A DNA stretch of 64,000 nt from Bacillus sp. SORGH_AS_0510. Its GTDB lineage: Bacteria; Bacillota; Bacilli; Bacillales; Cytobacillaceae. Positions 62,276 to 64,000 of this stretch are shown here, in pieces. The stretch lies in assembly GCF_030818775.1 (NCBI RefSeq), contig NZ_JAUTAU010000001.1, positions 2,856,001-2,920,000 on the forward strand, in the 5' to 3' direction. A model generated the notes under the pieces. That model worked only from the letters and a program-made list of their open reading frames with translations, was not told the DNA's origin and did not search any database. Both the position numbers and the translations under genes were made by a program. Within the stretch, counting starts at the first letter, position 1; the number at the start of each line of letters is the position of its first letter.

Positions 62276-63427
62276 TTAAGGGATCCACTGTCCTGTAATT
62301 GGATCCAAGTTGTAGGTCACACCATTAATCGTAGCTTTTCCAAAAACTTGCTCCCCACTTCGGTTGAAATAATACCAATATCCATCCGATTTCAGCCAAC
62401 CTGTATACATATGTCCGCTATTTGTGAAGAAATAGGTCTTACTATCAATTTGATGGACACCAGTAAACATCCTTCCGTAATGGTCAAAATAATACCAATA
62501 TCCCCCTATGTATTGCCAGTTCCAAAGCACGGAACCGTCTGTCCGTGTAAAGTACCAGTTTACCCCATCAAATTTCCAGCCTTCCGTGGATGCTAAGGCA
62601 CCGTCTCTGTCAAAGTAATAAAATCTTTCTGTATAATGACCTGCAGGTGCTACCTGAGAGCCTGTATACATGAAACCGCTGTACACACTGAAATAATACC
62701 ACTTATTTCCGACTTTCTTCCAACCCGTTACAAGTGTTCCATCAGGATTCGTGTAGTACCAATCCCTTCCATATCTTTGCCAGCCTGCTGTGTTGACCAA
62801 AGCTCCATTTTGCTTAAAAAAATAGAGTTTGTATCCCACCTTGACATCTCCGGTTACCATATAGCTGTCTTGATCAAGGTAATACCAGCTTCCTTTATAA
62901 AAGAGCCAGGAACTAGTCTTAAAAGCTCCGCTTCCATCCGCATAATGCCAATCACTTCCGTCAGCAATCCAGCCAGTTTTCATCTCACCGGTGTTATCAT
63001 CTAGATAATAATTCTTACCGTCAACATCTTTAAAGAATCCTCTTACAATCTTGCCAGACTTCTCGAAAAAATACCATTTACCATCCCGTTTTAACCAGCC
63101 CGTTACCATCGCGCCATCTTCTACATTAAAATAATAGTACTCTAATAAATTGTTTGCATCATTGTATATGGATTGTAACCCGGTTAAGCGGCCATTAACG
63201 GAATCAATATAGTAGGTTTTCCCTTCTAAATGAAGCCACCCTGTAACCTTTTCTCCTTGATCGTTATAGTAAAAATAATGCCCATTTTCGTTTTTCCAAC
63301 CAGTAGTAATAGTATCTATTTGTGTCTGAATAACTGGAGTGGTCGGTTGAATCTGCCCCTCCGCAAAAGCCAGGGATGGAAACAACAAAGTACTGATAAG
63401 CACTATCGGAACAAGAGCTTTTTTCAT
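62276..63427 (-). CDS. Secreted protein consisting only of cell-wall/choline-binding-type repeats
   Basis: A 383-residue protein with a signal peptide (MKKALVPIVLIS, cleavage near AFA-EGQ at about 23). From about 40 to the end it is a run of roughly 15-17 aromatic-rich repeats of about 20 residues (TGWKNENGHYFYYNDQGEK, TGWLKRDGKWYFFEKSGK, TGWLKSDGYWYYFNRSGEQ), the CW_binding_1/glucan-binding fold. There is no catalytic domain. In streptococci and clostridia such repeats bind choline or glucan; in Bacillus they probably bind wall polymers. The protein may be an anchor or scaffold for wall enzymes, or the binding half of a larger toxin or lysin system. It has its own terminator. Confidence 0.88.
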   Translation of the reverse strand: MKKALVPIVLISTLLFPSLAFAEGQIQPTTPVIQTQIDTITTGWKNENGHYFYYNDQGEKVTGWLHLEGKTYYIDSVNGRLTGLQSIYNDANNLLEYYYFNVEDGAMVTGWLKRDGKWYFFEKSGKIVRGFFKDVDGKNYYLDDNTGEMKTGWIADGSDWHYADGSGAFKTSSWLFYKGSWYYLDQDSYMVTGDVKVGYKLYFFKQNGALVNTAGWQRYGRDWYYTNPDGTLVTGWKKVGNKWYYFSVYSGFMYTGSQVAPAGHYTERFYYFDRDGALASTEGWKFDGVNWYFTRTDGSVLWNWQYIGGYWYYFDHYGRMFTGVHQIDSKTYFFTNSGHMYTGWLKSDGYWYYFNRSGEQVFGKATINGVTYNLDPITGQWIP

Positions 63428-63586
63428 CTAGTTCCTCCTAAAATAATAATTTACATTACACTTATTCTATGTATTTACAAATAGTCCTTCTTTAGAAGAA
63501 TACCACCTTATATCCCAGGGTTCAAAGGATTCAATCCCCTATTTGATCTCCTAGAATACCTTCATCTTACTGAACTAATGCACCCG

Positions 63587-63844
63587 TTACTTCAATAAGG
63601 ATTTAGTTGCATTTTTGATCCAGTCCTTAATATCCTCTTCATTATGGAGATAAGTTTTCGGTGAATCTAAAATGTCTATACCACTAATTATCTTTAGTAA
63701 CTCCCAAACAATTTCATCATCAATGGTACGATTATCAGCCATTACATAGTACGAAGCCCAACCCGAAACTTCTTCCCTTGTCATTCTGTCTGTAAGAACT
63801 AAATCTAGTCTATTTATTATTTCACTTACTGTTGGTTGGTTCAT
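63587..63844 (-). CDS. Unknown small acidic protein, immunity-like
   Basis: An 85-residue acidic helical protein starting at ATG 63844, after GGTGGG. The pattern EIINRLDLVLTDRMTREEVS, GWASYYVMADNRTIDDEIVW and YLHNEEDIKDWIKNATKSLL resembles small hypothetical proteins that sit beside toxin genes in bacilli, from memory. No named domain was recognised. Repeat scraps lie on both sides (63575, 63873). Confidence 0.6.
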   Translation of the reverse strand: MNQPTVSEIINRLDLVLTDRMTREEVSGWASYYVMADNRTIDDEIVWELLKIISGIDILDSPKTYLHNEEDIKDWIKNATKSLLK

Positions 63845-63910
63845 TTTTCACCCACCTGACTTTCTTAGACTCAAGCACTCGTTAGTTCAACAATGCTTTC
63901 TATTTTAAAT

Positions 63911-64000
63911 CTATAAATCTTGAGATAGTCGAACCATATCCCTGCACTGTATGCCATTTTCGAAAATCTCTTCTGGATAGTGCCGAATGAAAAAGTCTAT
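63911..64000 (-). CDS. 3' end of a gene entering from the right edge
   Basis: A frame open from the right edge encodes 29 residues (FFIRHYPEEIFENGIQCRDM region, then VRLSQDL) and stops at TAG 63913-63911. Its start lies outside the window. It is followed by a copy of the short intergenic repeat at 63873-63895. Too little is visible to assign a family. Its position in the row suggests another small immunity-like gene. Confidence 0.5.
   Translation of the reverse strand: MDFFIRHYPEEIFENGIQCRDMVRLSQDL

Larger units (their letters stand above)
59682..63898. repeat. Dispersed short repeats separating immunity-like genes
   Basis: Related scraps lie between almost every gene pair. CTAATGCACCCGTTAGT is at 59684 and CTAATGCACCCGTTACTTC at 63575. 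GCACCCTATAGTTTAAGTAC is at 60813, CCCCTGTTAGTTGAGTAAGG at 61267, and GCACCTGTTACTTGAATAAG at 62145. AAGCACTCGTTAGTTCAAC is at 63873. The variant CTAAACTGCTTCTTTAGCTT is at 61880, with related versions at 60748 and 62072. The blocks near 59684 and 60811 also share a longer stretch including TTCACAAACTT. The general consensus is CTAAtGCACCCGTTAGTTnAATAAG. No gene is encoded in them. Confidence 0.65.

Overview
The window looks like chromosomal DNA of a low-GC, spore-former-type Bacillaceae (Bacillus, Neobacillus or a close relative). The support is the strong AGGAGG-type ribosome sites, frequent TTG and GTG starts, YfmQ/DUF3949-type Bacillus families, a yrhDEFG-like formate dehydrogenase cluster, and PyrR- and Fnr-type regulatory sites. 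No rRNA, tRNA or CRISPR locus was seen. The species cannot be named from this alone.

Layout, left to right. (1) 1-9253 is a defence-type island on the minus strand. It holds a GHKL (Hsp90/MutL-fold) ATPase that runs off the left edge, a phospholipase-D-nuclease/DEAD helicase coupled to a MazG-like enzyme, and a second cassette of EVE-HNH endonuclease, MazG-like enzyme and DUF2075 helicase/nuclease. (2) 9.5-20 kb holds small membrane proteins and lipoproteins (one interrupted by an in-frame TGA), a glutaredoxin, an NAD-salvage operon (Nudix regulator, pnuC, nadR) with a clear promoter and operator, a stand-alone ParA pair, RraB-like, M20 dipeptidase and J-domain genes, and an MFS transporter behind a PyrR-type attenuator. 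(3) 20.3-28.3 kb holds a secreted protein and the formate cluster (fdhD, DUF2294, DUF1641, formate dehydrogenase, formate channel). The channel gene has a long attenuator-like leader.

(4) 28.3-43.5 kb is mixed: a Gmad2 lipoprotein, a dockerin-bearing remnant, helD, a replication-like HTH protein, nitroreductase, acetyltransferases, acetamidase, a divergent FtsZ-like GTPase, a GAF/PAS histidine kinase, threonine aldolase and a quinone-oxidoreductase-type enzyme. (5) 43.6-49.1 kb holds a frameshifted rifampicin phosphotransferase gene, then a 19-unit array of 52-bp hairpin repeats split by an IS110-family element, then a Bacillus-type dispersed repeat. (6) 49.2-59.5 kb holds housekeeping and accessory genes, including a GH1 phospho-beta-glucosidase with a divergent RpiR regulator, a MocR regulator, a small membrane protein under an Fnr-like box, and a second unrelated array that also has a 52-bp period. 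(7) 59.8-64 kb is a row of small unknown, immunity-like minus-strand genes separated by recurring short sequence scraps, with one secreted protein made only of cell-wall-binding repeats.

The most interesting items are the two helicase/MazG couples in the defence island, the two 52-bp-period arrays and a 20-bp-period array, the IS110 insertion whose non-coding end carries words matching both insertion flanks, the PyrR-type leader on a non-canonical transporter, the FNT-channel leader, and the repeat-punctuated immunity-like cassette row.
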